This document shows positions 6,269 through 14,456 of a DNA stretch of 17,916 bases, one piece after another. Position numbers and translations under genes: made by a program. The DNA is taken from contig DATAXV010000138.1 of the NCBI GenBank assembly GCA_036272915.1, positions 1 to 17,916 on the forward strand, read 5' to 3'. Below the pieces are notes generated by a model, which was not told the DNA's origin, did no database searches, and worked only from the letters and a program-made list of their open reading frames with translations. Position 1 is the first letter of the stretch. Each line of letters begins with the position of its first letter. This DNA comes from DATAXV01 sp036272915. Its GTDB lineage: Bacteria; Chloroflexota; Dormibacteria; Dormibacterales; Dormibacteraceae.

Positions 6269-6829
6269 ATGTCTGTGACAGGGAACGAGGAAGTCTGGCC
6301 TCGCCCACACGGCGCGCCGACCACCGCCTCACGTGACTTCCTAGCCGCCGCCCGGCTGAGTCTGAGCCAGGTCAAAAGACTCACAGCGCAGGTCGGGCTG
6401 GCCTATGTCGAACTCGATGAGAACCCGGCCGGGGTCGGCATCGCCGTCGAGTTCGGTCAACAGTGCGTGATCCTGAGCATCATCGCTGGGGGTAGCGAGG
6501 GACAGCTGTATATCACCACTGGCGTCCTTCGCGATGTGAAGAGGGATCGGACAGCGATCCTCGATCTCTGTAACGACATGGTGAGGGACAATCCGGCCTA
6601 TCCCATCTATCTTCACGACGATGAGGCGGGTTGGGACGTCATCCTCGGCAATGCCTTTCCGGTCCGCGCACTGGCCGCGTCGCCCGATTTCTTTCAGGAC
6701 CTGGTCCAGGCTCTGCCCGAGGTGGCGACGGCCGCCCGAAACCGATTCGTCGAGGTCGGTCTCGGGGGCGAGCCGTTCGGCTCCGACCGCAGGGACCTGA
6801 GCCGCCTGCTCGCCGAGAGCATCCTCTAG
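6269..6829 (+). CDS. YbjN/CesT-like (type III chaperone fold) domain protein, function unknown
   Basis: A 186-aa soluble protein without signal peptide or membrane segments. The middle shows an alternating strand pattern (LAYVELDENPAGVGIAVEFGQQCVILSIIAGG), followed by YITTGVLRDVKRDRTAILDLCNDMVRDNPAYPIYLHDD and then an FFQDLVQALPEVATAARNRFVEV helix. This ordering resembles the YbjN and secretion-chaperone-like fold, common as orphan proteins in actinobacteria. The resemblance comes from motif pattern only. The ATG at 6269 has no strong Shine-Dalgarno. Neighbours are the FGE gene, 195 bp upstream, and a convergent methyltransferase, so context gives no functional hint. The ~85-bp gap after it to the convergent methyltransferase stop holds nothing I can name. 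Confidence 0.7.
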   Translation: MSVTGNEEVWPRPHGAPTTASRDFLAAARLSLSQVKRLTAQVGLAYVELDENPAGVGIAVEFGQQCVILSIIAGGSEGQLYITTGVLRDVKRDRTAILDLCNDMVRDNPAYPIYLHDDEAGWDVILGNAFPVRALAASPDFFQDLVQALPEVATAARNRFVEVGLGGEPFGSDRRDLSRLLAESIL

Positions 6830-6914
6830 ACCTTCCAGCCCGTTCGCCCTGTGCCGCGCGTTGCCTCGATGACGGCGGGAACGTGAACACCGCGAGCTCC
6901 CCGGCCCCTGTCGA

Positions 6915-7772
6915 TCATTTGCGGACGAGCATCACTTCGGTATCACCAGGCCAGTCCCAGAAGACGCCGTCGGGAGATCGCTCCCCCAGCAGCTCTCGCA
7001 TCTCGCCGGCGAATTCTTCGACACGGTCGCCGAATAGGTGGGGCGCGGCAAACGACATGGAGAAGTAGTTGGACAACACGGTCTCGACGTCCCGCACGAG
7101 GTCGGGGATGCCGGGGGCGAAGATCACCTGTGGCGCGCCGAACCGGGTGCTGGCAAGGGCGTCCACGAGGCTCAGGGCCAGCACCGGCGCGGTGCTCTGG
7201 CCCGCTCGCCTCGTCGATCCGAGATACTTCCGCACCAGTTCCCGGATCTCATCGTGCGGAATCCGTGGCGGACCGGGGCTCGGCGGGATGGCCCGCCCCT
7301 CGGCCTGATGCCCGAGAAGGACCAGAGCGCCGCCCAGCTCCACCATGTCGTACACCGCCTCTGCCACCCGAACCTCGTCGGTCCAGTAGAACGATTGGCC
7401 GAACGTGACCAGCCGATAGGACCCGGGCGCCACCGCGGGAAGCTCCTCGGCCCGGCCCTGAATCCAGGTGATGATCGCGATGTCCCGCTCCTGGCCGGCT
7501 CGGCGGCCCTCGGCGATCATCGCCGGATCGGGGTCAAGACCGACGGCGCCCTCGAACAGGTGGGCCAGTCGCACGGTGAGGATCCCGGGACCGCAGCCGA
7601 CGTCCAGGAGCCTTCCGCTGCCATCCAGGCCGAGTTCCTCAGCAAGCAGAGCCTCGAGCCGGGGCGAGTAAGACGAGCTTGGGCCTCCGAGTTCCTGTGG
7701 CAAAAGCTCCCAGCGGCTGCGTTCGTCACCCTCGGCTGCGCAATCATCCGCTGGCGACGACTCAACAACCAC
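6915..7772 (-). CDS. Class I SAM-dependent methyltransferase
   Basis: A 285-aa Rossmann-fold methyltransferase. Motif I is LLDVGCGPGILTVRL, followed by the acidic residue of motif II in VGLDPDPAMIAEG and motif-IV-like YRLVTFGQSFYWTD. The second half (FGAPQVIFAPGIPDLVRDVETVLSNYFSMSFAAPHLFGD) is an extension typical of small-molecule methyltransferases of the type 11/25 groups. The substrate cannot be assigned. The start is GTG at 7772, 21 nt after the stop of the upstream methyltransferase. Only a distant AGGA precedes it, so translation may be coupled to that gene. It is the last gene of a minus-strand run (phosphoesterase, methyltransferase, methyltransferase). Confidence 0.85.
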   Translation of the reverse strand: MVVESSPADDCAAEGDERSRWELLPQELGGPSSSYSPRLEALLAEELGLDGSGRLLDVGCGPGILTVRLAHLFEGAVGLDPDPAMIAEGRRAGQERDIAIITWIQGRAEELPAVAPGSYRLVTFGQSFYWTDEVRVAEAVYDMVELGGALVLLGHQAEGRAIPPSPGPPRIPHDEIRELVRKYLGSTRRAGQSTAPVLALSLVDALASTRFGAPQVIFAPGIPDLVRDVETVLSNYFSMSFAAPHLFGDRVEEFAGEMRELLGERSPDGVFWDWPGDTEVMLVRK

Positions 7773-7793
7773 TCACTTGTCGGGAGTCCTAAG

Positions 7794-8447
7794 TCACGAG
7801 GCGGCGTCAGGCACCGGGCGGCTGGCGGCGCTGACCGCGACCGCGCCCAGCGTCCCCGGTACGCCGGTTCGCGTGGACGGCCGCAGGCCGGCCTCTAGGA
7901 ACATCCGGTCCAGCTCGTCGCGGGAGTGGAACCGCCCGTGCATGCCGACCGCCATGAAGAGGGGACGGGCCCACCACGTGGTTATGGCATCGACCAGGAG
8001 GAGGTGGCCGCCGGGGGAGAGGACCCGCCGGACCTCGGCCAGGCCCGAGGCCTGGTCGCCCCAGTGATGGAACGACATCGTCGTGACCGCCAGGTCGAAG
8101 GACCCGTCGGGCAGCGGCAGCGCCTCGGCGCTGCCCACCGCCGCCTCCAGGCCCTGGCGTCGCGCCATCCGGACCATTCCCGGGGCCGGATCGATGCCCA
8201 TGGTCGAGGCGTGCGGGTATGCCTGCCTCAGCCGCAGCAGCAACCGGCCGGTCCCGCAGCCGACGTCGAGCACCGAGTTGATCGGCGTCGTGATCCGAGC
8301 GGCGACGGCGAGGGTCTGGTTCTGGACCGAGTCGAAGAGAACGCGCTGCAGCCAGCTCTGGTCGTAGTGCTCCGCCCAGTTGTCGAAGCGTTCGACATCA
8401 CGATGCTGGCCGTGGTGGTCGTGGTCGTGGTCGTGGGGCCTGGTCAT
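7794..8447 (-). CDS. Class I SAM-dependent methyltransferase with His-rich N-terminus
   Basis: About 217 aa. After a leader of alternating His and Asp (PHDHDHDHHGQH, residues 4-15) comes RFDNWAEHYDQSWLQRVLFDSVQ, then motif I SVLDVGCGTGRLLLRL, motif II MGIDPAPGMVRMA, and FDLAVTTMSFHHWGD followed by LAEVRRVLSPGGHLLLVDAI. This is the classic methyltransferase type 11 pattern. The His/Asp run could bind a divalent metal such as Ni or Zn (inference). I chose ATG 8447 because a -10-like TACCAT sits 7 nt before it, fitting a leaderless transcript. An in-frame TTG at 8483 would add 12 residues and abut the upstream stop, but it has no Shine-Dalgarno. Substrate unknown. Confidence 0.88.
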   Translation of the reverse strand: MTRPHDHDHDHHGQHRDVERFDNWAEHYDQSWLQRVLFDSVQNQTLAVAARITTPINSVLDVGCGTGRLLLRLRQAYPHASTMGIDPAPGMVRMARRQGLEAAVGSAEALPLPDGSFDLAVTTMSFHHWGDQASGLAEVRRVLSPGGHLLLVDAITTWWARPLFMAVGMHGRFHSRDELDRMFLEAGLRPSTRTGVPGTLGAVAVSAASRPVPDAAS

Positions 8448-8454
8448 GGGCTGA

Positions 8455-8483
8455 ATGGTAGGCGCCGATGCGACGCCGCCCAA
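8455..8483 (-). promoter_or_regulatory. Candidate leaderless promoter of the His-rich methyltransferase
   Basis: On the minus strand TTGGGC (8483-8478), a 17-nt spacer and TACCAT (8460-8455) precede the ATG by 7 nt. There is no Shine-Dalgarno. The arrangement would start transcription at or next to the start codon. Confidence 0.4.
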
Positions 8484-9206
8484 TCACGGAGGGGAGAAGA
8501 CTCCCTCCAGGTACATCCGGCTGACCAGCTCGGGGAGCGGGAAGCCGGCGGTCTCGGCGTCGCTCACGGCGGCGGCGTAGTCGTAGGCGACGCGACGGAC
8601 CTGCGGAATCCCGTCGTCGACGAGGAGATAGGCGGCGCGCGGGTCGCCATCCCAGGGCGCGCCGGCGCTGCCGCTGTTGGCGACGACGGGGCCGGGGGTG
8701 GCGCGCACGAAGGCGCGGTGGATGTGTCCATAGACGGCGACGTCGCCGCCCAGCGGACCGTACTGCGCGGCCAGCTCGGCCGGGCTGGCATCCGGCATCG
8801 GTGCCCGCCAGAGGTTGCCGGGCGTGGCGTGGACCAGTCGCAGATCGCCCTGATTGCGGCGCTCGGGAAGCCCGCGCAGCCAGGAGATGCGCTCCTCGCC
8901 GAGGCGCTCAGCCGCCCATGGTGCCAGCGTGCCGAACATCGTGTTCAGCCAGCCGGTCAGGGCGGGCGCCGCCGCGGCGACCGCCGCGTGACGGTCGGGC
9001 CGCCAGAGCATCTCGTCGGTGTTGCCGACCACGCCCTCCCAGCCCAGCTCGCGGACGCGGTCGACGACCTCGGCCGGACGGGGGCCGGTGACGGCGAGGT
9101 CGCCGCCGTGGAGGACGAGATCGGGGGCCTGGCCGTGGAGGTCGGCGAGCACCGCCTCCGGGGCGACCAGGTTGCCGTGCACGTCGGAGACGATGGCGAT
9201 GCGCAT
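8484..9206 (-). CDS. Calcineurin-like metallophosphoesterase (YfcE/MJ0936-like)
   Basis: A 240-aa cytosolic phosphoesterase. The dinuclear-metal motifs are in order: SDVHGNL at the N-terminus, HGGDLA, GNTDE in place of the usual GNHD/E, LVHATPG, and GHIHRAF near residue 170, then VVANSGSAGAPWDG. This set is typical of the small YfcE/MJ0936-type phosphodiesterase group, whose substrates are mostly unassigned. The ATG at 9206 is the natural family start (MRIAIVSDVHGN). An in-frame start 12 codons upstream lacks similarity. GGGGG lies directly before the ATG, too close for a normal Shine-Dalgarno. The stop at 8484 comes 36 nt before the next gene's ATG. Confidence 0.9.
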   Translation of the reverse strand: MRIAIVSDVHGNLVAPEAVLADLHGQAPDLVLHGGDLAVTGPRPAEVVDRVRELGWEGVVGNTDEMLWRPDRHAAVAAAAPALTGWLNTMFGTLAPWAAERLGEERISWLRGLPERRNQGDLRLVHATPGNLWRAPMPDASPAELAAQYGPLGGDVAVYGHIHRAFVRATPGPVVANSGSAGAPWDGDPRAAYLLVDDGIPQVRRVAYDYAAAVSDAETAGFPLPELVSRMYLEGVFSPP

Positions 9207-9239
9207 CCCCCTATCTTCCGGCGGACCGGGTGTGGGGAC

Positions 9240-9275
9240 CACCGGCCGGATCGGGCACTCCCCGTCCGGCCGGTG
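9240..9275 (-). terminator. Strong hairpin after the sdh genes
   Basis: CACCGGCCGGA and TCCGGCCGGTG form a perfect 11-bp stem with a 14-nt loop, 19 bp past the sdhB stop on the minus strand and about 34 bp before the phosphoesterase start. It lacks a U-tract. It probably terminates or stabilises the sdh transcript. Confidence 0.5.
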
Positions 9276-9294
9276 ATTCGGAGCCGGCGTCCGG

Positions 9295-10101
9295 CTACTT
9301 GCCCTGGATCTTGCGGCCCAGCCAGCGGACCGGGTCGAAGTACAGGTCCGCGGTCCGCTCCTTGAGCGGGATGATCGCGTTGTCCGTGATGTGGATGTGC
9401 TCGGGGCACACCTCGGTGCAGCACTTGGTGATGTTGCACATGTTCACCCCGGCCTCCCCCTTGAGCAGGGGCCGGCGGTCGGCGGTGTCCTTGGGGTGCA
9501 TCTCCAGGCTCGCCACCCGGGCCATGAAGCGCGGCCCGAAGAAGGCGTCCTTGCGGCCGTGGTTGCGGAGCACGTGGCACACGTCCTGGCAGAGGAAGCA
9601 CTCGATGCACTTGCGGAACTCGATCGAGCGCTCCACGTCCTCCTGCTGGATGTTCCAGGGCTCGGGGTCCTGGAGATCCTTCTCGCTGGGCGTGAACTTG
9701 GGGATCCGCTTGTTGACCTCGTAGTTCCAGCTGACGTCCGTGACCAGGTCCTTCACCACCGGGAAGGTGTGCATCGGCCGGACCGAGATCTCGCTCTCGG
9801 CGTAGCCGCTGAGCCGGGTCTTGCACATCAGCCGCGGAAAGCCGTTGATCTCGGCCGAGCACGAGCCGCACTTGGCCGCCTTGCAGTTCCAGCGGACGGC
9901 GAGGTCGCCGTCCACGTGCTGCTGCACCCAGAGCACGGCGTCGAGGACGACCATGCCCTCCTGGACGGGCACGTCGTACCCGACCATCTCGCCGCCCTTC
10001 TCGTCACCGCGCCAGATGTTGAGTCTGACCGTGCCCGTCGACTCGACCGGCCGGGCGTGTACCGGTGTCGTGTCCTTGTCTGTCTCGACGCTCGTTGCCA
10101 C
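9295..10101 (-). CDS. sdhB: Succinate dehydrogenase iron-sulfur subunit
   Basis: This 268-aa subunit passes electrons from SdhA-bound FAD to the membrane quinone site. The plant-type ferredoxin domain carries the [2Fe-2S] ligands C73, C78, C81 and C93 (CKAAKCGSC and MC). The C-terminal domain has CIECFLCQDVC (C165, C168, C171, C175) and CNITKCCTEVCP (C222 onward), the ligands for the [4Fe-4S] and [3Fe-4S] clusters. The start is GTG at 10101, with GGGAGGA 8 nt upstream and the sdhA stop only 3 nt away, so the two are translated together. Length and the Sdh1-type motif FRKCIECFLCQDVCHV match the actinobacterial enzyme more than the E. coli one. An N-terminal extension of ~20 residues is variable in this family. 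Confidence 0.96.
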   Translation of the reverse strand: MATSVETDKDTTPVHARPVESTGTVRLNIWRGDEKGGEMVGYDVPVQEGMVVLDAVLWVQQHVDGDLAVRWNCKAAKCGSCSAEINGFPRLMCKTRLSGYAESEISVRPMHTFPVVKDLVTDVSWNYEVNKRIPKFTPSEKDLQDPEPWNIQQEDVERSIEFRKCIECFLCQDVCHVLRNHGRKDAFFGPRFMARVASLEMHPKDTADRRPLLKGEAGVNMCNITKCCTEVCPEHIHITDNAIIPLKERTADLYFDPVRWLGRKIQGK

Positions 10102-10104
10102 CGG

Positions 10105-11868
10105 CTAATCCTCCCGGACGAAGTCCTTCGTGTACTCGGCGTTGATGATCTCGAGGTACTCGGGCGGGATCGGCTCCTTGGCCACCGAGTCGACCTTCAT
10201 GTCGTCCTCCTCGCGGCGGACGACGAAGTTGACCTTGCCCAGCTCCTCGTCGAGCTCGGGGTAGTCGAGGCGGGTGTGGGCGCCCCGGCTCTCCCGCCGC
10301 TCGAGGGCGCAGAGGAACACTCCCTCGGCGTTGTCGACCATCGACTCCACGTCGAGTGCGGCATGCCATCCGGGGTTGAAGGCCCGGCCGCTGCCGCCGC
10401 CGGTGCCGACCTTGCGGACGCGCTCCTGGAGCTCCTTGACCTTGCCCAGGCCGGTGCGCAGCCCCGACTCCTCGCGGATGATCGGGGCGAACCGGGTCAG
10501 GGTGTCCTGGAGCTCGGCATGGATCGTGTAGGGGTTCTCGCCGTCCTCGCGGCCGAGCGGGGCGAGCGTGTGCTCGATCGCCCGGTCGACCTCGCCGTCG
10601 GAGCCGGACAGCGCCTTCCTGCCGTCCGAGGCGTAGGCGACGGCGCCGTCGCCGGCCCGCTTGCCGAAGACGAGCAGGTCGGATAGCGAGTTGCCGCCCA
10701 GCCGGTTGGCCCCGTGCAGGCCGCAGGCCACCTCGCCGGCGGCGAAGAGCCCCTCGATCGTGGTGGCGCCGTTCTCCGGCTCGACCCTGACCCCGCTCAT
10801 CGCGTAGTGGATGGTCGGGGCGACCTCCATCGGCTCCTTGGTGATGTCGATGTCGGCGAGCGTGTGGAACTGCTCGTACATCGAGGGGAGACGCCGGAGG
10901 ATGTAGTCGGCGGGCTTGTGGGAGATGTCCAGGAAGGCGCCGCCGTGCGGCGAGCCGCGGCCCTCGAGGACCTCCTGGTTGATCGCCCTGGCGACCACGT
11001 CGCGGGTGGACAGCTCCATCCGCTCCGGGTCGTAGCGCTCCATGAAGCGCTCGCCCTCGGCGTTGCGAAGGAACCCGCCCTCGCCCCGGACGCCCTCGGT
11101 GACGAGGATGCCGCGGACGCCGGCGGGCCAGACCATCCCGGTCGGATGGAACTGCACCATCTCGCAGTCCTGGACGGTGGCGCCAGCCTGGTAGGCGATG
11201 GCGGTGCCGTCGCCGGTCGACTCCCAGGAGTTGGAGGTGACCCGGTAGATCTTGCCCAGGCCGCCACTGGCGAGCAGGACCGACTTGGCCTTGAAGACGA
11301 CCAGGCCGCCGTCCTGGCGGCGGTAGGCGAGCGCCCCCCAGACCCTGCCCTCGGAGACCAGCAGCCGGGTCACCGTCGTCTCCATGTGGACGTCGACGTT
11401 GGGCTGGTGGACGAGGTGGTCCTGGAGGCTGCGGATCAGCTCCAGGCCGGTCCGGTCGCCGATGTGGGCGAGGCGCGGATAGGTGTGGCCGCCGAAGGAC
11501 CGCTGGTGGATCAGGCCCTTGGTGGTGCGGTCGAAGACCGCGCCCCAGCGCTCCAGCTCGAGGACCCGCTCCGGGGCCTCCTTGGCGTGGATCTCGGCCA
11601 TCCGCCAGTTGTTGAGCAGCTTGCCGCCCTTCATCGTGTCGGAGAAGTGCGTCTTCCAGCTGTCGGGCTTGGCGACGTTGGCCAGCGCGGCGGCCATGCC
11701 GCCCTCGGCCATCACCGTGTGGGCCTTGCCGAGCAGGGACTTGCAGACGACGGCGACCTTGAGGCCGGCGTCGGAGGCGGCGATCGCCCCTCGCATCCCG
11801 GCGCCGCCGGCGCCGATCACGAGGATGTCGCTGGTGACCTCGTCGTGGTTGACGATCGGGGTCGCCAT
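10105..11868 (-). CDS. sdhA: Succinate dehydrogenase flavoprotein subunit
   Basis: This 587-aa catalytic subunit oxidises succinate to fumarate. The FAD Rossmann motif is ILVIGAGGAGMRGAIAA (G19-x-G-x-x-G24). H50 in KAHTVMAEGG is the expected covalent FAD attachment site. Other signatures are MVQFHPTGM, TEGVRGEGGFLRN, STRDVVARAI, HYAMSGVRVEPE and GLHGANRLGGNSL, ending in the helical C-terminal domain. I chose ATG 11868 because it overlaps the sdhC stop as TGATG, a translational-coupling junction. A GTG at 11880 would add four residues. The gene is in the order sdhC-sdhA-sdhB, as in Mycobacterium tuberculosis sdh1 (Rv0249c-Rv0247c). The enzyme sits on the cytoplasmic face of the membrane. Confidence 0.97.
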   Translation of the reverse strand: MATPIVNHDEVTSDILVIGAGGAGMRGAIAASDAGLKVAVVCKSLLGKAHTVMAEGGMAAALANVAKPDSWKTHFSDTMKGGKLLNNWRMAEIHAKEAPERVLELERWGAVFDRTTKGLIHQRSFGGHTYPRLAHIGDRTGLELIRSLQDHLVHQPNVDVHMETTVTRLLVSEGRVWGALAYRRQDGGLVVFKAKSVLLASGGLGKIYRVTSNSWESTGDGTAIAYQAGATVQDCEMVQFHPTGMVWPAGVRGILVTEGVRGEGGFLRNAEGERFMERYDPERMELSTRDVVARAINQEVLEGRGSPHGGAFLDISHKPADYILRRLPSMYEQFHTLADIDITKEPMEVAPTIHYAMSGVRVEPENGATTIEGLFAAGEVACGLHGANRLGGNSLSDLLVFGKRAGDGAVAYASDGRKALSGSDGEVDRAIEHTLAPLGREDGENPYTIHAELQDTLTRFAPIIREESGLRTGLGKVKELQERVRKVGTGGGSGRAFNPGWHAALDVESMVDNAEGVFLCALERRESRGAHTRLDYPELDEELGKVNFVVRREEDDMKVDSVAKEPIPPEYLEIINAEYTKDFVRED

Positions 11869-12611
11869 CAGCTCCACCACCCGTGCGGCAGCCAGCCGTG
11901 GGCCAGCAGCCGGATGTAGAGGTCGGTCGACCAGACCGTGAACATGCTCACCCAGGCCCAGGTCGAGTGGTTGACGTTGAGCACGGACACGCCCTTCCAG
12001 AGCTGGTAGCGCGTCTTGATGCAGCTGAGGCAGTCCTTGCCGCCGCCGACCAGGTGGCGGATGGCGTGGCAGCCGAAGGTCCAGCCGGCCAGGCAGACGA
12101 CGTTGACCAGCATCAGCGCCGACCCGAAGCCGAAGTGGACGTGGCCCTGGTAGGCGAGGGAGCGGAAGGCGTCGTAGATGTCGATGAGGAGGATGACGAC
12201 ACCGAGGTACATGGCGAAGCGGTGGAGCTGGTTGTAGATGAAGAACCGGGTCTCACCGTAGTAGGTGCCGCGGTCGGGCTCGGTCCTCGCGCAGGAGCGG
12301 GGATGGGAGAGGAAGCCGCGGAAGATCGCCTTGCGGTAGTAGTAGCAGGTGCCCCGGAAGATCAGCGGCACCCACGCCACCCAGAGCGCCGGGGGCAGGA
12401 TGCGACCGGCCACGTCGGGCGAGTCGAAGGGGCTCAGGTAGGGCCCCCACGTGGCCACCTTGAAGTCCCCCACCGTCACGACGAGACCGTAGAGGGCGAA
12501 GAGCCCGAGCCAGAACGCGGTCATGGTCGGGTAGAACCAGTCGGGCAGCCGGCTGTACGGGTTCTGGAGTCGTTGGCTGGGCTGCCCCGCAGCCGATGTG
12601 GTTATCGACAC
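11868..12611 (-). CDS. sdhC: Succinate dehydrogenase single membrane-anchor subunit (Sdh1 type)
   Basis: A 247-aa integral membrane protein with about five hydrophobic segments (near residues 30-50, 70-90, 128-148, 162-185 and 220-240). It carries the anchor signatures FRGTCYYYRKAIFRGF, GETRFFIYNQLHRFAMYLG and GCHAIRHLVGGGKDCLSC. This is the fused anchor of the actinobacterial Sdh1 type, not the separate SdhC plus SdhD of E. coli. Histidines in QLHRF and GCHAIRH are candidates for haem b ligation (inference from the family). GTG at 12611 lies inside the last 10 nt of the ABC ATPase gene and has no Shine-Dalgarno. TAAACT lies 7 nt before it, so it may be a leaderless start with its own promoter. 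The stop overlaps the sdhA ATG. Confidence 0.93.
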   Translation of the reverse strand: MSITTSAAGQPSQRLQNPYSRLPDWFYPTMTAFWLGLFALYGLVVTVGDFKVATWGPYLSPFDSPDVAGRILPPALWVAWVPLIFRGTCYYYRKAIFRGFLSHPRSCARTEPDRGTYYGETRFFIYNQLHRFAMYLGVVILLIDIYDAFRSLAYQGHVHFGFGSALMLVNVVCLAGWTFGCHAIRHLVGGGKDCLSCIKTRYQLWKGVSVLNVNHSTWAWVSMFTVWSTDLYIRLLAHGWLPHGWWS

Positions 12612-13666
12612 GACTGTGAGTTTAGATCTGCGGCCTGAGCCGGGGCGGGGAGGCCCCGGAGTCGCTGATAGACCTCGGCCACGACGTCGTCGATGGGGGC
12701 GCGGTGGGTCTCGACGTCGACCAGCGTGGTCTGGGCCGCGGCCTGGGCCAGGAGCCCGGGGATGGGGGAGGCGGTGGCGTCGAAGAGGTACTCGTGGCGC
12801 GATCCCTCGCTGCCGATCAGAGAGGCGCCCTCCAGCTCCGGCGGCCGCGTGTCAGCGGTCTCCAGGAACAGCCGGCGGCGGTCGCCGATGGTGCTCCGGA
12901 GCTCGTCGAAGCTGCCGTCGAAGGCGATGTCTCCCCGGTGGAGCATCACCACGCGGGCCCGGAGCTGCTCCAGGTCGGGCATGTCGTGGCTGGTGATCAT
13001 GACGGTGACGCCGCGCTCGGCGTTGAGGTCCCGGATCGCTCCCAGCATCCGCTGCTTGGCGAGGACGTCGAGGCCCAGCGTGGGCTCGTCGAGGAGCAGG
13101 AGCTCGGGGTCGTGGACCAGGGCCAGGCCGAGGTCGGCGCGCATCCGCTGGCCCAGGCTGAGCTCCCGGGCCAGGGTCTGCCAGATCAGGTCGAGCTCGA
13201 GCAGCTCGCGGACGAAGGCCAGGCTCCGCTCGTAGCGGTCTCCGGGCACGTTCCAGACGACGCGCTTCCAGGCGAAGCTGGCCGCCACCGGGTGGTCCCA
13301 CCAGAGCTCGGTGCGCTGGCCGAAGACGGCGGCGATGCGGCCGACGCAGGCGACGCGCTGGCGGACCGGGTCGAGGCCGAGCACGCGCACCTCCCCCTGG
13401 TCGGCGGCGAGGAGGCCGCAGAGGAGCTTGATGGTCGTGCTCTTGCCGGCGCCGTTGGGCCCGGCGTAGGCGAGGATCTCGCCGCGGGCGACGCGCAGGT
13501 CGACGCCGCGGAGCGCCTCGAGCGAGATGACGCGCGGGCGCAGAAGCGAGCGGAGGACGTCGCCGAGGCGCTCGGAGCGCTGTCGCTGCCGGTAGCGCTT
13601 CCAGACCCCTCGCAGCTCAACGGCGGTGCCCGAAGGTCGAGTAGCGGCTGGAGCCGGTGCGGACAT
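12602..13666 (-). CDS. ABC-2-type transporter ATP-binding protein
   Basis: A 354-aa ATPase that would power the two permeases upstream. Walker A is GPNGAGKST (69-77), the signature region LSLGQRMR (169-176), Walker B LLLLDEP (189-195) with the D-loop TLGLD, and the H-loop histidine in TSHD (about H227). The stretch VFGQRTELWWDHP after Walker A is characteristic of the ATPases paired with ABC_permease PF06182 exporters. A ~100-residue tail after the core (from about 250) is the usual extension of this group. The ATG at 13666 overlaps the end of the upstream permease by 50 nt, with only a distant AAAGGA upstream. The exported substrate is unknown. Its 3' end overlaps the sdhC start. Confidence 0.93.
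   Translation of the reverse strand: MSAPAPAATRPSGTAVELRGVWKRYRQRQRSERLGDVLRSLLRPRVISLEALRGVDLRVARGEILAYAGPNGAGKSTTIKLLCGLLAADQGEVRVLGLDPVRQRVACVGRIAAVFGQRTELWWDHPVAASFAWKRVVWNVPGDRYERSLAFVRELLELDLIWQTLARELSLGQRMRADLGLALVHDPELLLLDEPTLGLDVLAKQRMLGAIRDLNAERGVTVMITSHDMPDLEQLRARVVMLHRGDIAFDGSFDELRSTIGDRRRLFLETADTRPPELEGASLIGSEGSRHEYLFDATASPIPGLLAQAAAQTTLVDVETHRAPIDDVVAEVYQRLRGLPAPAQAADLNSQSCR
12619..12624 (-). promoter_or_regulatory. Candidate -10 box of a leaderless sdhC promoter
   Basis: TAAACT on the minus strand, 7 nt before the sdhC GTG and inside the ABC ATPase coding end. No good -35 box is visible 16-18 nt upstream. Confidence 0.3.
12640..12659 (-). other. Hairpin in the 3' end of the ABC ATPase gene, before sdhC
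   Basis: CCGGGGC and GCCCCGG form a perfect 7-bp stem around a 6-nt loop, coding for part of the ATPase C-terminus and ending about 30 nt before the sdhC start. It could attenuate read-through from the ABC genes into sdh, or simply reflect Gly/Pro/Arg codons. Confidence 0.25.
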
Positions 13667-14456
13667 AGTGGTCGAGTCCTTTTCTGAAGACGAGGATGGC
13701 GATGGCGGCGAAGACGGCCGCCGCCGCCGGGGTCAGGATCAGGGCCGCCGGGTAGGCGGGCTCGATGCCGAGCAGCGCCCGGCAGGGGAGCCAGGCGACG
13801 AAGCCGGTGGGAATGGCGGTGAGAAGGCCGACGCGGAGCCAGCCGTAGACGCCGTCGAGGGGGAGGTTGGCGACCGACCAGGTCATGGAGCTGGTCCGCG
13901 TGTTGATCTCCTCGGCGGCCCGCGGCGTCCAGAAGGCGACGCTGCCCCAGGCGTACTGGTAGGCGATCAGTATCAGCAACGAGGAGAGCACCTGCAGCAC
14001 CAGCAGGGCGACCCACGCCGGCGAGGCGTGGACCCCCGCGCCCCGGGCGGCGATCGCGATCAGTCCGGCGCCGATGGTGATGGCGCCGAGCTCCTCCAGC
14101 GGGGCGAAACCCTCGGTCATGAGTGACAGCCACAGCGGTTGGGGCTGGAGCAGGGTGTGGTCCATCTGGCCGCGGCCGATGCGGCGGCTGACCATGCCCA
14201 CGTTGAAGCCGGCCAGCGCGTTCAGGAGCGCGTTGACGAGGACCGCGAAGCCGAGCATGAAGAGGATCTCGGAGCGGCTCCAGCGGCCGATGCCGTCGAA
14301 GCGCTGGGCGATCAGGAAGGTGCCGGTGATGGAGCCGACGTTGCCGATCACGCTGGTCACCGACCAGGCCAGAAGCTCGCCCCGGCTGCGCAGGAGCTGG
14401 GAGGCGTTCATCGTCGCCCGCATCGCCCAGAGCCGGAGCAGGCGCTCAACCCCCAT
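13617..14456 (-). CDS. ABC-2-type permease (PF06182-like), second of two
   Basis: A 279-aa membrane protein with about six hydrophobic segments. Family features are SRGELLAWSVTSVIGNVGSITGTFL near the start, then MVSRRIGRGQMDHTLLQPQPLW, the region between membrane helices that recurs in ABC_permease exporters as a G-x-LD-x-xLL-x-P-like motif. The end is FRKGLDHYVRTGSSRYSTFGHRR, whose GL-x-x-Y-x-x-G-S-x-R-Y pattern is a common tail of the family. The ATG at 14456 overlaps the upstream permease stop by 11 nt, and AAGGTGG lies shortly upstream. A longer open frame on the 5' side is antisense-like noise. With the other permease and the ATPase it probably forms a heteromeric exporter. Confidence 0.85.
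   Translation of the reverse strand: MGVERLLRLWAMRATMNASQLLRSRGELLAWSVTSVIGNVGSITGTFLIAQRFDGIGRWSRSEILFMLGFAVLVNALLNALAGFNVGMVSRRIGRGQMDHTLLQPQPLWLSLMTEGFAPLEELGAITIGAGLIAIAARGAGVHASPAWVALLVLQVLSSLLILIAYQYAWGSVAFWTPRAAEEINTRTSSMTWSVANLPLDGVYGWLRVGLLTAIPTGFVAWLPCRALLGIEPAYPAALILTPAAAAVFAAIAILVFRKGLDHYVRTGSSRYSTFGHRR

Noticed and set aside
10714..11919. Long plus-strand open frame (about 400 codons) opposite sdhA
   Set aside because: sdhA on the other strand is unmistakable. The antisense translation is Gly/Ala/Asp/Val low complexity without motifs.
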